A program made the translations under genes and the position numbers. The notes under the pieces were generated by a model. The model was not told the origin of the DNA and made no database searches. It saw only the letters and a program-made list of their open reading frames with translations. From Lysinibacillus sp. FSL M8-0337 (GTDB lineage: Bacteria > Bacillota > Bacilli > Bacillales_A > Planococcaceae), in contig NZ_CP151996.1 in the NCBI RefSeq assembly GCF_038593855.1, positions 186,001 to 250,000 of the forward strand: DNA of 64,000 nt, given 5' to 3'. This document shows positions 29,150-42,928 of this stretch, one piece after another. The first letter of the stretch is position 1; each line of letters starts with the position of its first letter.

Positions 29150-30820
29150 ATGGTATATAAAACTAATATTCGTGCACCAAGAGGGAATGAAATAACATGT
29201 AAAGGTTGGACACAGGAAGCGGCGATGCGCATGCTGATGAATAATCTAGATCCTGAAGTTGCAGAAAATCCTGATGAGCTTATTGTGTATGGAGGAATAG
29301 GAAAAGCGGCGCGAAATTGGAAAAGCTATGAACAAATCATTGCTTCTTTAAAAGAATTAGAGAATGATGAAACATTGCTTATTCAATCGGGTAAGCCAGT
29401 AGCTGTCTTCCGTACGCATGAACATGCACCACGCGTTTTAATCGCCAATTCAAACTTAGTGCCTGCATGGTCCAATTGGGAGCATTTCTATGAGCTAGAG
29501 GACCGTGATCTAATGATGTACGGTCAAATGACTGCTGGTAGTTGGATATATATTGGTGCTCAAGGTATTTTACAAGGCACATATTTATCGTTTGTAGAGG
29601 CTGGAAAGAAAGTGTTTGGTAGTGCGGACTTACGCGGGAAATTCATTCTTACTGGTGGTATGGGTGGTATGAGTGGTGCACAGCCTTTAGCTGGAAAAAT
29701 GGCAGGGGCAGTCATTTTAGTAGTTGAAGTGGAACGTGCTCGTATTGAACGGAAAATAAAAGAAGGCTACTGTGATTATCTTGTTGAGACAGTAGATGAA
29801 GCGGTGGCATTAGTCAATCAACTCCGTGCTCAACGAGAGCCAGCGTCAATCGGGCTAGTTGGCAACTGTGCAGATGTTAACCGTGAATTGTTAAACCGAG
29901 GTATCATTCCAGATTTTGTGACAGACCAAACATCTGCGCATGACCCTATCAATGGCTATGTACCGAATGGTATGACGTTTGAAGAAGCGTTAGCGTTACG
30001 GAAAAATGATGTCAAAACGTATGAGCAAAAGGCGAAAGAAACGATGGCAGAGCATGTTCGTACAATGCTTGAATTTCAACAGGCGGGTGCTGAAGTATTT
30101 GATTATGGTAATAATATTCGTGCTTACGCAAAAGAGATGGGTGTGACAAATGCTTTTGACTTCCCAGGCTTTGTACCAGCGTATATTCGTCCATTGTTCT
30201 GTGAGGGCAAGGGACCGTTCCGTTGGGCAGCACTTTCTGGTGATCCGGAAGATATTTATAAAACAGATGCTTTAGCGAAAGAAATGTTTGCTGAAGATGA
30301 AGGTCTTGTCAATTGGATTGATATGGCGCAAAAAATGGTGAAATGGCAGGGACTACCTGCACGTATTTGCTGGTTAGGGTATGGTGATCGCCATCGCTTT
30401 GCATTGAAGGTGAATGAAATGGTAGCAAATGGCGAGTTGTCTGCACCAATTGTTTTCGGACGGGATCATTTAGACTCTGGCTCGGTGGCTTCTCCAAACC
30501 GTGAAACAGAAGGAATGTTGGATGGGTCAGATGCAGTATCCGATTGGCCGATTTTAAACGCACTTGTTAACACAGCGAGTGGATCTAGCTGGGTAAGTGT
30601 TCACCATGGTGGCGGTGTAGGAATGGGCTATTCACAGCATGCAGGTCAAGTGTTAGTTGCTGATGGATCAACACTAGCGGCTGAAAAAATAGCGCGCGTG
30701 TTGATTTCAGACCCTGGAATGGGCATTGTTCGGCATGCAGATGCAGGTTATGACATTGCTATCAATACAGCAAAGAATAAAGGTGTCCATATGCCAATGC
30801 TAAAGGATGATGTGAAATGA
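29150..30820 (+). CDS. hutU: Urocanate hydratase HutU
   Basis: The protein has 556 residues, the normal size. It adds water to urocanate to give imidazolonepropionate, using bound NAD. The glycine-rich NAD site is [18 protein letters not shown], and the conserved active-site Cys lies in [15 protein letters not shown]. Also seen are [18 protein letters not shown] and [24 protein letters not shown] lies about 10 bases before the ATG. The last four bases overlap the first four of hutI (ATGA), so the two are translationally coupled. Confidence 0.97.
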   Translation: MVYKTNIRAPRGNEITCKGWTQEAAMRMLMNNLDPEVAENPDELIVYGGIGKAARNWKSYEQIIASLKELENDETLLIQSGKPVAVFRTHEHAPRVLIANSNLVPAWSNWEHFYELEDRDLMMYGQMTAGSWIYIGAQGILQGTYLSFVEAGKKVFGSADLRGKFILTGGMGGMSGAQPLAGKMAGAVILVVEVERARIERKIKEGYCDYLVETVDEAVALVNQLRAQREPASIGLVGNCADVNRELLNRGIIPDFVTDQTSAHDPINGYVPNGMTFEEALALRKNDVKTYEQKAKETMAEHVRTMLEFQQAGAEVFDYGNNIRAYAKEMGVTNAFDFPGFVPAYIRPLFCEGKGPFRWAALSGDPEDIYKTDALAKEMFAEDEGLVNWIDMAQKMVKWQGLPARICWLGYGDRHRFALKVNEMVANGELSAPIVFGRDHLDSGSVASPNRETEGMLDGSDAVSDWPILNALVNTASGSSWVSVHHGGGVGMGYSQHAGQVLVADGSTLAAEKIARVLISDPGMGIVRHADAGYDIAINTAKNKGVHMPMLKDDVK

Positions 30821-32085
30821 CCCTTTTAATTAAAAATGCAAATGAAGTCATTACTTTGAAAAGCGCTTTACAAGGGCCTCGAATAAAAGAACAAATGCGA
30901 GAGATTGCCGTTGTAGAAAAGGGAAGTGTGCTCGTAGCAGGAAGTCAGATTGTCGCTGTCGGGGCTTACGAACAGTTAGTTATAGATTTCCCTCATTTAG
31001 TGGAGGAAGCAGAGGTTATAGATGCATCTGGAAAGATTGTCATGCCAGGTCTTGTGGATTGCCATACACATTTAGTGCATGGCGGTACACGTGAGCAGGA
31101 ATTTAATATGCGACTTAACGGTTCCACTTATATGGACATTATGAACGCAGGTGGAGGCATTCATGCTACAACAAAGCGCACACGAGAAACAAGTTTTGAA
31201 GCGTTATATGAAAAAACGATGCACCATTTAGATGTTTTTTTAAAGCATGGTGTGACTACTGTGGAAGCGAAGTCAGGTTATGGTCTGGATTGGGAAACGG
31301 AAAAGAAACAACTGGAAGTAGCTAAAAAGCTACAGGACACACATGTGGTAGATGTCATCAGTACCTTTATGGGCGCACATGCGGTACCACGCGATTTTAA
31401 AGGACGAGAAGATGAATTTGTAGACGTTATTATTAATGATATGTTGCCAAAAGTGTCGGCATTAGAGCTTGCAGAATTCAATGATGTGTTTTGTGAAAAA
31501 GGCGTATTTACACCAGCGCAATCTAGAAGCATTTTAGAGGCGGGAAAAGAGCTTGGACTAACACCGAAAATTCATGCTGATGAAATAGAGCCGTATAACG
31601 GTGCAGAATTAGCCGCTGATGTGGGAGCTATCTCGGCAGAGCATTTGTTAGTTGCTTCGGATGAAGGTATTCAAAATATGGCTGAAGTAGGAACAATTGC
31701 CGTCTTGCTACCTGGCACTGCCTTCTTCTTACGCGCACCGTTTGCAAGAGGCAGGTTAATGATTGATGAAGGAGTGCCAGTAGCCATCTCAACAGACTTT
31801 AACCCGGGCTCTTCGCCGACAATGAGTTTGCCATTTATAATGAATTTAGCTTGTATGCATATGGGGTTGACATTAGAGGAAGTAATCACTGCTACGACCA
31901 TTAATGCTGCGCATGCATTGAACAGAGGCCACCAGATTGGTACGCTTGAAGCGGGTAAACAAGCGGATGTTATTATATTGGATGTTGCCAATTACAAACA
32001 GCTACAATACTTTTACGGCATGAATCATACCGATACGGTGATTAAAAAAGGGCAAGTCGTAGTGCGTCATGGTATTGTTTTGTAA
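30817..32085 (+). CDS. hutI: Imidazolonepropionase HutI
   Basis: The protein has 422 residues and belongs to the amidohydrolase superfamily. It hydrolyses imidazolonepropionate to formiminoglutamate. Metal ligands are in [11 protein letters not shown] and HADEIEPY, and the C-terminal metal Asp is in [11 protein letters not shown]. It is the last gene of the hut operon, overlapping hutU by 4 bases. A terminator lies about 65 bases downstream. No hutG (formiminoglutamase) follows, so the final step must be encoded elsewhere or done by another route. Confidence 0.97.
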   Translation: MTLLIKNANEVITLKSALQGPRIKEQMREIAVVEKGSVLVAGSQIVAVGAYEQLVIDFPHLVEEAEVIDASGKIVMPGLVDCHTHLVHGGTREQEFNMRLNGSTYMDIMNAGGGIHATTKRTRETSFEALYEKTMHHLDVFLKHGVTTVEAKSGYGLDWETEKKQLEVAKKLQDTHVVDVISTFMGAHAVPRDFKGREDEFVDVIINDMLPKVSALELAEFNDVFCEKGVFTPAQSRSILEAGKELGLTPKIHADEIEPYNGAELAADVGAISAEHLLVASDEGIQNMAEVGTIAVLLPGTAFFLRAPFARGRLMIDEGVPVAISTDFNPGSSPTMSLPFIMNLACMHMGLTLEEVITATTINAAHALNRGHQIGTLEAGKQADVIILDVANYKQLQYFYGMNHTDTVIKKGQVVVRHGIVL

Positions 32086-32151
32086 TAAATAAAGAGTTTT
32101 GGTAAACGATTAATCTCAATTGTGCATAGATTTACCAATTAAATATTACAG

Positions 32152-32194
32152 AAAAAGCATAAATAGGGAGAATTCCGTTATTTATGCTTTTTTT
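32152..32194 (+). terminator. Terminator of the hut operon
   Basis: A 14-bp stem AAAAAGCATAAATA / TATTTATGCTTTTT with a 13-base loop, then a T run. Confidence 0.88.
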
Positions 32195-32239
32195 CGTATA
32201 GAATGTAGTTGTTACTATCGTTAGAAAGGAATGCTTTAC

Positions 32240-34087
32240 GTGCAGCTAACATTAACATTTCTTATTTTAGGAATGACGATTATTGTATTTATGACGAATC
32301 GAGTGCGTGCAGATTTTGTTGCTATTGTCTCTCTTCTCGCATTTGTTATCGCTAATATTTTAACGCCAGCAGAAGCTTTGGCAGGCTTTTCAAATTCGGT
32401 TGTGCTAATGATTGCTGGCCTTTTTGTAGTTGGTGCTGGTATTTTGCGTACGGGTCTTGCAGCAATGGCTGGACAACTATTATTGAAATGGTCAGGTAAT
32501 AGCGAGCTCAAGTTATTTATACTATTGCTCATTATTGTAGGTTCTGTAGGTGCTTTTATGAGTAATACGGGAACAGTTGCCTTGATGATGCCGATTGTTG
32601 TCAGCATTGCCATCAGTATGAAGGAAAGTCCTTCGAAGTTCTTACTACCTCTTTCTTATGTCGCTAGTTTGTCGGGCTTAATGACATTAATTGCTTCCCC
32701 GCCGAATTTAATTGTCAGTCAGCTTTTAGTCGATCAAGGCTATCCGAAGCTTGGTTTTTTTGAGGTGACGCCTATTGGCCTAGTTGGGATGATTGTCGGT
32801 ATTTTATATTTGGTGCTTGTGCGTAATATTCTGTTACCAAATGATAAAAAAAGAACGCAAACATCTACTGGCTATAAGCTCTCGCCAAAGAAAATTATGA
32901 AGCAATATGATTTAAACAATCGATTATTTAAGGTGTTTGTACCTGAGGATTCTACAATTATAGGAACTTCACTGGCAGAATTAAAGCTTCCCGCAAAATA
33001 TGGACTTTGTATGATGAAAATTCACCGTAAATCACAAGATGGAATCAATTTACTCCCGATGACCTATCAAGAAATGGCAGGGCCAACGAGTGTTATCCAT
33101 GCTTTAGATGAGCTCTATGTACAAGGTGAGGAAGGGGCGATTGGTAATTTAACTGCAGATTATGGTTTAGTGATGCAAGAATTGACTGAGAATGAAGCGG
33201 ATGAGTTGGTAACAAAGCATCTTGGTATTGCGGAAGTACTATTAACACCCAACTCAAGTTTTATTAATGAGACGGTCAGTTCACTAGGATTCCGAGAAAA
33301 GTATAATCTCAATATTATTGGCATTAACCATAGAGGTGGCTATAAGCTACAAGATATGGTGACGCATAAGCTGAAATTCGGGGATGCCATCTTAGTACAA
33401 GGCGCATGGGATGAAATATTAGTGCTCGCTCGAGAGACACAGGATGTTGTTGTTGTCGGCCAACCGAAAGAGCATGCGAGTGTTGCAGCGGCAACTGGTA
33501 AAGCAGGAATAGCTGGTGCGATTATGCTGCTGATGATTGGGCTCATGGCTTTTGAAGTATTCCCTGCTGTTATTTCTGTTATGGTTGGGGCAGTATTGAT
33601 GATTATAACTGGCTGTTTGCGAAATATGGAAGATGCGTATAACAATATGAATTTTGAAAGTATTGTGCTCGTTGCGGCGATGCTTCCGATGGCTACAGCC
33701 TTAGAGAAAACAGGGGGCATGGTTATCTTATCAAACGGCATAATTGATGTTCTTGGTAAATACGGTCCTTACGGGGTACTGATAGGGATATATGTACTGA
33801 CAGTTATTTTTGGTCAATTTATTAGTAATACTGCAACCGCTGTTTTGTTTGCGCCGATTGCGATGAACGCAGCGATTGCAATGGATGCAAATCCTACAAC
33901 CTTTATGATTGGTGTAGCGGTAGCAGCAAGTATGGCGTTTGCCACGCCAATTGCCTCACCTACTAATGCGTTAGTGATGACTGCTGGTGGCTATAAATTT
34001 ATGGATTTTGTAAAGATTGGCGTACCATTACAAGTTATTATGTTTATTGTGATGATGCTTGCAGTTCCATTTTTCTTTCCGTTTTAG
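32240..34087 (+). CDS. SLC13-type permease with two RCK_C (TrkA-C) domains
   Basis: From this GTG start the protein has 615 residues. The ATG three codons earlier touches its GAAAGGA, whereas the GTG is 9 bases away, so GTG is preferred. Membrane helices occupy about 1-195 and 405-615, and two soluble RCK_C domains fill the centre (about 215-385). Membrane motifs are SNTGTVALMMPI and SPPNLIVSQLL in the first half and SNTATAVLFAPI and SPTNALVMTAGGY in the second, as in the SLC13 divalent-anion symporter family. Likely substrates are dicarboxylates, sulfate or another anion. RCK_C domains can bind nucleotides such as c-di-AMP, which is an attractive but untested option. It ends at a hairpin terminator. 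Confidence 0.88.
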   Translation: MQLTLTFLILGMTIIVFMTNRVRADFVAIVSLLAFVIANILTPAEALAGFSNSVVLMIAGLFVVGAGILRTGLAAMAGQLLLKWSGNSELKLFILLLIIVGSVGAFMSNTGTVALMMPIVVSIAISMKESPSKFLLPLSYVASLSGLMTLIASPPNLIVSQLLVDQGYPKLGFFEVTPIGLVGMIVGILYLVLVRNILLPNDKKRTQTSTGYKLSPKKIMKQYDLNNRLFKVFVPEDSTIIGTSLAELKLPAKYGLCMMKIHRKSQDGINLLPMTYQEMAGPTSVIHALDELYVQGEEGAIGNLTADYGLVMQELTENEADELVTKHLGIAEVLLTPNSSFINETVSSLGFREKYNLNIIGINHRGGYKLQDMVTHKLKFGDAILVQGAWDEILVLARETQDVVVVGQPKEHASVAAATGKAGIAGAIMLLMIGLMAFEVFPAVISVMVGAVLMIITGCLRNMEDAYNNMNFESIVLVAAMLPMATALEKTGGMVILSNGIIDVLGKYGPYGVLIGIYVLTVIFGQFISNTATAVLFAPIAMNAAIAMDANPTTFMIGVAVAASMAFATPIASPTNALVMTAGGYKFMDFVKIGVPLQVIMFIVMMLAVPFFFPF

Positions 34088-34117
34088 AATTTGTATTTTT
34101 GTTTAGTTTCTTGCTGT

Positions 34118-34152
34118 TTTCCACTGTAGTGTTAGTTAAGCTACAGTGGAAA
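34118..34152 (+). terminator. Terminator of the SLC13 gene
   Basis: TTTCCACTGTAG / CTACAGTGGAAA stem with an 11-base loop, without a strong T run. Confidence 0.65.
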
Positions 34153-34223
34153 GCGAAAAGCAATGGCATTAGATTTAAAGCAAATAGAAATTTGTATAAT
34201 GAAAACGAGAAAGAGGATAAGGT

Positions 34224-34337
34224 TTGTTTTATATTAAGAACTTATTTATTTTAGGAATAGTCTTTTATGTAAAGATAGGCATTCGAGTAAAGAAAGATGT
34301 GCGTTTTAGAAAGAAAGTAGAATTAATAGGGCAATAA
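34224..34337 (+). CDS. Possible 37-aa basic membrane peptide
   Basis: A TTG-started frame has GAGG 7 bases upstream. It encodes a hydrophobic first half (LFILGIVFYV) and a basic second half (RVKKDVRFRKK). It is unrecognised and short. The surrounding AT-rich DNA makes chance quite possible. It is listed only because the ribosome site and peptide character both fit a small membrane protein. Confidence 0.22.
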   Translation: MFYIKNLFILGIVFYVKIGIRVKKDVRFRKKVELIGQ

Positions 34338-34535
34338 AAAATTTGGGCACTTATATAGGAAGGTTTTCGATTTTCTAATTTATAAAGTATAATTTTATAA
34401 AGGTTTTTAATATAATTTGATATTTTTATAGAAAAAATACTTGCAAAGGTTATAGAATCGTGATAAATTATTACTTGTCGCTAAGACGATGTAACATTAG
34501 TATTACAAACTACTTAAAAACAATATAAAAAAGTG

Positions 34536-34564
34536 TTGACAAGAACGTTTGTAAATAGTATGAT
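34536..34564 (+). promoter_or_regulatory. rRNA promoter P1
   Basis: TTGACA at 34536-34541 and TATGAT at 34559-34564, with a 17-base spacer. Confidence 0.88.
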
Positions 34565-34612
34565 ATAAAAGTTGTCGCTTCTGAAAGAAGATAAAATATT
34601 TCAAAAAAGTTG

Positions 34613-34641
34613 TTGACAACAAAAAAATAAAATGTTATGAT
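34613..34641 (+). promoter_or_regulatory. rRNA promoter P2
   Basis: TTGACA at 34613-34618 and TATGAT at 34636-34641, with a 17-base spacer. The sequence after the -10 repeats that of P1 (ATAAAAGTTG). A boxA-like antitermination segment (CTTGAAAACTGAAC) follows near 34680. Confidence 0.9.
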
Positions 34642-34804
34642 ATAAAAGTTGCTAAAAACAAACGGCGACGAAATGAACCTTGAAAACTGAACAAGCAAAA
34701 CGTAATCAATATAGTTTTTAGTAGCTAACTTCGTTAGTGAACGAAACAAAATTTTGGACATCAAAATTGATGCCAGCAAAACAATTTGAGCTAATCAAAT
34801 TTCT

Positions 34805-39525
<4,721 letters not shown>

Positions 39526-39593
39526 AAAAAGTTTGAAACATTCAATGAACGTTTATCCAGTTTTGAGAGAACGAGTTCTTTCAACTGAATAAG

Positions 39594-39709
39594 TGAAGTG
39601 ATGATGGCAAAGAGGTCACACCCGTTCCCATATCGAACACGGAAGTTAAGCTCTTTAGCGCCGATGGTAGTTGGGGGCTTCCCCCTGTGAGAGTAGGACG
39701 TCGCTTCGC
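39594..39709 (+). rRNA. rrf: 5S ribosomal RNA
   Basis: The segment contains AGAGGTCACACCCGTTCCC, GAACACGGAAGTTAAGC and GAGAGTAGGACG. The closing helix GTGAAGTGA / TCGCTTCGC sets the ends. No terminator separates it from the tRNA cluster. Confidence 0.95.
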
Positions 39710-39722
39710 TTATTTTTTATGT

Positions 39723-39798
39723 GGAGGATTAGCTCAGCTGGGAGAGCATCTGCCTTACAAGCAGAGGGTCGGCGGTTCGAGCCCGTCATCCTCCACCA
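39723..39798 (+). tRNA. tRNA-Val (TAC)
   Basis: Cloverleaf with acceptor GGAGGAT/ATCCTCC, anticodon loop CTTACAA, CCA encoded. First of 21 tRNA genes after the 5S gene. Confidence 0.97.
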
Positions 39799-39824
39799 TT
39801 TATTTATTATGAAATTACTATTAT

Positions 39825-39899
<75 letters not shown>

Positions 39900-39910
39900 A
39901 ATAAAATTAA

Positions 39911-39983
39911 GGTCCCGTGGTGTAGCGGTTAACATGCCTGCCTGTCACGCAGGAGATCGCCGGTTCGATCCCGGTCGGGACCG
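39911..39983 (+). tRNA. tRNA-Asp (GTC)
   Basis: Acceptor GGTCCCG/CGGGACC, anticodon loop CTGTCAC. CCA is not encoded. Confidence 0.96.
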
Positions 39984-39992
39984 TCCTTATTT

Positions 39993-40068
<76 letters not shown>

Positions 40069-40074
40069 TCCCTT

Positions 40075-40158
40075 GGAGGGGTAGCGAAGTGGCTAAACGC
40101 GGCGGACTGTAAATCCGCTCCTTAGGGTTCGGCGGTTCGAATCCGTCCCCCTCCACCA
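40075..40158 (+). tRNA. tRNA-Tyr (GTA)
   Basis: Long variable arm, anticodon loop CTGTAAA, acceptor GGAGGGG/CCCCTCC, CCA encoded. Confidence 0.96.
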
Positions 40159-40172
40159 GCTCTTTATTCAAT

Positions 40173-40246
40173 AGGGGCATAGTTCAACGGTAGAATAGAG
40201 GTCTCCAAAACCTTTGGTGTGGGTTCGATTCCTACTGCCCCTGCCA
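40173..40246 (+). tRNA. tRNA-Trp (CCA)
   Basis: Acceptor AGGGGCA/TGCCCCT, anticodon loop CTCCAAA, 3' CCA encoded. Confidence 0.96.
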
Positions 40247-40281
40247 AATTTTTTAGGTTAGACTACTGTTATATTACATAT

Positions 40282-40358
40282 GGCGGTTGTGGCGAAGTGG
40301 TTAACGCATCGGATTGTGGTTCCGACATTCGTGGGTTCGATTCCCATCAGTCGCCCCA
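40282..40358 (+). tRNA. tRNA-His (GTG)
   Basis: Extra 5' G expected for His, anticodon loop TTGTGGT, 3' CCA encoded. Confidence 0.95.
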
Positions 40359-40369
40359 TAATAAAATAT

Positions 40370-40444
40370 TGGGGTATAGCCAAGCGGTAAGGCAACGGAT
40401 TTTGATTCCGTCATGCCTAGGTTCGAATCCTAGTACCCCAGCCA
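40370..40444 (+). tRNA. tRNA-Gln (TTG)
   Basis: Acceptor TGGGGTA/TACCCCA, anticodon loop TTTTGAT, CCA encoded. Confidence 0.96.
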
Positions 40445-40459
40445 TTTATTTCTTAATAT

Positions 40460-40532
40460 GAGCCATTAGCTCAGTTGGTAGAGCATCTGACTTTTAATCA
40501 GAGGGTCGAAGGTTCGAGTCCTTCATGGCTCA
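40460..40532 (+). tRNA. tRNA-Lys (TTT)
   Basis: Acceptor GAGCCAT/ATGGCTC, anticodon loop CTTTTAA. CCA is not encoded. Confidence 0.96.
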
Positions 40533-40540
40533 TCATATTT

Positions 40541-40622
40541 GCGGGTGTGGCGGAATTGGCAGACGCACTAGACTTAGGATCTAGCGCCGCAAGGCGTGGG
40601 GGTTCGACTCCCTTCACCCGCA
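40541..40622 (+). tRNA. tRNA-Leu (TAG)
   Basis: Class II tRNA with a variable arm, anticodon loop CTTAGGA, acceptor GCGGGTG/CACCCGC. CCA is not encoded. Confidence 0.95.
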
Positions 40623-40673
40623 TCATCTATATTTCAAATTTATAATTGCCAGAATAAATAATCTTATGCACAT

Positions 40674-40748
40674 GCGGAAGTAGTTCAGTGGTAGAACACC
40701 ACCTTGCCAAGGTGGGGGTCGCGAGTTCGAACCTCGTCTTCCGCTCCA
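40674..40748 (+). tRNA. tRNA-Gly (GCC)
   Basis: Acceptor GCGGAAG/CTTCCGC, anticodon loop TTGCCAA, CCA encoded. Confidence 0.96.
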
Positions 40749-40753
40749 AATGT

Positions 40754-40842
40754 GCCGGGGTGGCGGAACTGGCAGACGCACAGGACTTAAAATCCTGCGG
40801 TAGGTGACTACCGTGCCGGTTCGATTCCGGCCCTCGGCACCA
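40754..40842 (+). tRNA. tRNA-Leu (TAA)
   Basis: Class II tRNA with variable arm CGGTAGGTGACTACCG, anticodon loop CTTAAAA, CCA encoded. Confidence 0.96.
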
Positions 40843-40855
40843 TTTTTAATATTTA

Positions 40856-40932
<77 letters not shown>

Positions 40933-40941
40933 ATAAATGAA

Positions 40942-41018
40942 CGGAATGTAGCTCAGCTTGGTAGAGCACTTGGTTTGGGACCAAGGGGTCGTAGGTTCGA
41001 ATCCTGTCATTCCGACCA
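40942..41018 (+). tRNA. tRNA-Pro (TGG)
   Basis: Acceptor CGGAATG/CATTCCG, anticodon loop TTTGGGA, CCA encoded. Confidence 0.96.
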
Positions 41019-41032
41019 TCTTTTTAAAAAAT

Positions 41033-41108
41033 GGGGCCTTAGCTCAGCTGGGAGAGCGCCTGCCTTGCACGCAGGAGGTCAGCGGTTCGATCCCGCTAGG
41101 CTCCACCA
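41033..41108 (+). tRNA. tRNA-Ala (TGC)
   Basis: Acceptor GGGGCCT/AGGCTCC with the G-T pair typical of Ala tRNAs, anticodon loop CTTGCAC, CCA encoded. Confidence 0.96.
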
Positions 41109-41123
41109 TAATTGTTTCATTCC

Positions 41124-41216
41124 GGAGGTATACCCAAGTCTGGCTGAAGGGATCGGTCTTGAAAACCGACAGGCGGGTAACACCGCGCGGGGGTTCGAAT
41201 CCCTCTACCTCCTCCA
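41124..41216 (+). tRNA. tRNA-Ser (TGA)
   Basis: Class II tRNA with a long variable arm, anticodon loop CTTGAAA, acceptor GGAGGTA/TACCTCC, CCA encoded. Confidence 0.95.
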
Positions 41217-41222
41217 TTTTCC

Positions 41223-41295
41223 GGGTCAGTAGCTCAGTTGGTAGAGCATTAGATTGAAGCTCTAAGTGTCGGCGGTTCGATTCCGTCCTGACCCA
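41223..41295 (+). tRNA. tRNA-Phe (GAA)
   Basis: Acceptor GGGTCAG/CTGACCC, anticodon loop TTGAAGC. CCA is not encoded. Confidence 0.94.
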
Positions 41296-41303
41296 TCCTT
41301 TTT

Positions 41304-41377
41304 GCGGGTGTAGTTTAATGGTAAAACCTCAGCCTTCCAAGCTGATGTCGTGAGTTCGATTCTCATCACCCGCTCCA
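41304..41377 (+). tRNA. tRNA-Gly (TCC)
   Basis: Acceptor GCGGGTG/CACCCGC, anticodon loop CTTCCAA, CCA encoded. Confidence 0.96.
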
Positions 41378-41381
41378 AGAG

Positions 41382-41455
<74 letters not shown>

Positions 41456-41467
41456 TTATAAAGATAT

Positions 41468-41544
41468 TCCGAAGTAGCTCAGTTGGTAGTAGCACCTGAC
41501 TGTTAATCAGGTTGTCGCAGGTTCGAGTCCTGCCTTCGGAGCCA
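41468..41544 (+). tRNA. tRNA-Asn (GTT)
   Basis: Acceptor TCCGAAG/CTTCGGA, anticodon loop CTGTTAA, CCA encoded. The D arm reads GGTAGTAGC, two to three bases longer than I recall for Bacillus. Confidence 0.94.
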
Positions 41545-41545
41545 C

Positions 41546-41617
41546 GGCCCCTTGGTCAAGCGGTTAAGACACCGCCCTTTCACGGCGGTAACACGGGTTC
41601 GAATCCCGTAGGGGTCA
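41546..41617 (+). tRNA. tRNA-Glu (TTC)
   Basis: Acceptor GGCCCCT/AGGGGTC, anticodon loop CTTTCAC. CCA is not encoded. It begins two bases after the Asn gene and is the last tRNA of the cluster. Confidence 0.96.
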
Positions 41618-41619
41618 TC

Positions 41620-41653
41620 AAGCATGTAGCATATTGTTGCTACATGCTTTTTT
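41620..41653 (+). terminator. Terminator of the rrn-tRNA transcription unit
   Basis: AAGCATGTAGCA / TGCTACATGCTT stem with a 6-base loop and a T run. Confidence 0.92.
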
Positions 41654-41839
41654 GTGTTTTTAAGTATTTAATTATTATCACTAAGGCATTCAGTATTGCG
41701 TAAATCATCTAACTTTTAATTTTTCGTTTAAATTTGAACAAAGTATTTCATATATAAAAGATGTATGTTTTCTTACGGATTTTTTCGTGGTGAATTGTAT
41801 GCTGTTCATCTAATATGGGGATAGATGGAGGAAAACGAC

Positions 41840-42886
41840 ATGAATTTACAAGAGATACAACGTTTTTTAGCACTTTATCAATTGGAACAAAATGAGTCGG
41901 AACAATGGCTTACAAATAGATTACAGCAAGTTGTCACAGAGGGCGCATATACTCCTACAACGGAAGAGCTTACTTTTGGCGCGAGAGTAGCATGGCGTAA
42001 TAGTAATAAATGTATTGGGAGATTATTTTGGCAATCACTTCATGTTGAGGATGCACGTGAGGTTTTAGATGAGCATGCTATTTTTGAGAAATTACTTCAC
42101 CATATTCAATATGCAACAAATGGTGGTAAGATTCGCCCGACTATAACGGTATTTGCCTCTGATAGAGTAAAAATATGGAATCATCAGCTTATACGTTATG
42201 CAGGTTATGAAACAGAAGCAGGGATTATTGGTGATCCCCATTCGGTGGCATTTACTAAAGTGTGTGAATCACTTGGTTGGCAGGGAGCAAGAACACCATT
42301 TGATGTGCTACCACTTGTGATCCAAGTAGATGGCCGTAAACCGCAATGGTTTCCAATCCCGAGTGGTGATGTATTAGAGGTTGCGATTCGTCACCCTGAA
42401 CATCCTAAGGTAGGAGAACTAGGAATGAAGTGGTATGCGGTGCCAATTATATCGAGCATGCGCTTTCAAATGGCGGGTATTGACTTTCAGGCAGCCCCCT
42501 TTAATGGCTGGTATATGGGGACAGAAATTGGAGCACGGAATTTAGCTGATCATGACCGTTATGATATGTTACCGAAGATAGCAGAAATTTTTAATCTTGA
42601 TACAACAAAGCAAGCATCTCTTTGGCGTGATCGTGCGCTAGTAGAATTAAATATTGCTGTTCTTCATTCCTTTAAAGAAGATGGCGTAAGTATTGTTGAT
42701 CATCATACCGCAGCACAGCAATTTAAGCTATTTGAAGAAGCAGAGCACAAGGCAGGGCGCGATTTAACAGGCAACTGGACTTGGTTGATTCCACCATTAT
42801 CGCCTGCAACGACACATATTTTCCATAAGCCGTATGTAAATGTCTATCATACACCTAATTATTTTTACCAAAAACCCCCATACTAA
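41840..42886 (+). CDS. nos: Nitric oxide synthase oxygenase (bacterial NOS)
   Basis: The protein has 348 residues and lacks the reductase half of animal NOS, as in other Bacillus-type enzymes. It oxidises L-arginine to citrulline and NO with electrons from a separate flavoprotein. The haem-ligand Cys is in RNSNKCIGRLFW. The substrate-binding Glu lies in FNGWYMGTEIGARNL, and pterin and haem contacts in GNWTWLIPPLSPATTHIFHKPY are cited by the first residues only. GGAGG lies 8 bases before this ATG; a frame start 5 codons earlier has no ribosome site. It stands alone between the tRNA cluster and an MFS gene. In relatives NO protects against oxidative stress and some antibiotics. Confidence 0.95.
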   Translation: MNLQEIQRFLALYQLEQNESEQWLTNRLQQVVTEGAYTPTTEELTFGARVAWRNSNKCIGRLFWQSLHVEDAREVLDEHAIFEKLLHHIQYATNGGKIRPTITVFASDRVKIWNHQLIRYAGYETEAGIIGDPHSVAFTKVCESLGWQGARTPFDVLPLVIQVDGRKPQWFPIPSGDVLEVAIRHPEHPKVGELGMKWYAVPIISSMRFQMAGIDFQAAPFNGWYMGTEIGARNLADHDRYDMLPKIAEIFNLDTTKQASLWRDRALVELNIAVLHSFKEDGVSIVDHHTAAQQFKLFEEAEHKAGRDLTGNWTWLIPPLSPATTHIFHKPYVNVYHTPNYFYQKPPY

Positions 42887-42891
42887 TGATA

Positions 42892-42927
42892 AAGAGGCAG
42901 CTCATTGTAGAAAATGAACTGCCTCTT
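42892..42927. terminator. Bidirectional terminator
   Basis: AAGAGGCAG / CTGCCTCTT with an inner CATT / AATG pairing, between convergent nos and MFS genes. Confidence 0.82.
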
Positions 42928-42928
42928 A

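Larger units (their letters stand above)
34088..34535. other. AT-rich intergenic region before the rRNA operon
   Basis: It holds the terminator at 34118-34152, a doubtful 37-codon ORF at 34224-34337, and then AT-rich sequence up to the first rRNA promoter. Nothing else is recognised. Confidence 0.6.

Noticed and set aside
34510..34779. 89-codon minus-strand ORF in front of the 16S gene
   Set aside because: It overlaps both rRNA promoters and the leader; a coding role is very unlikely.
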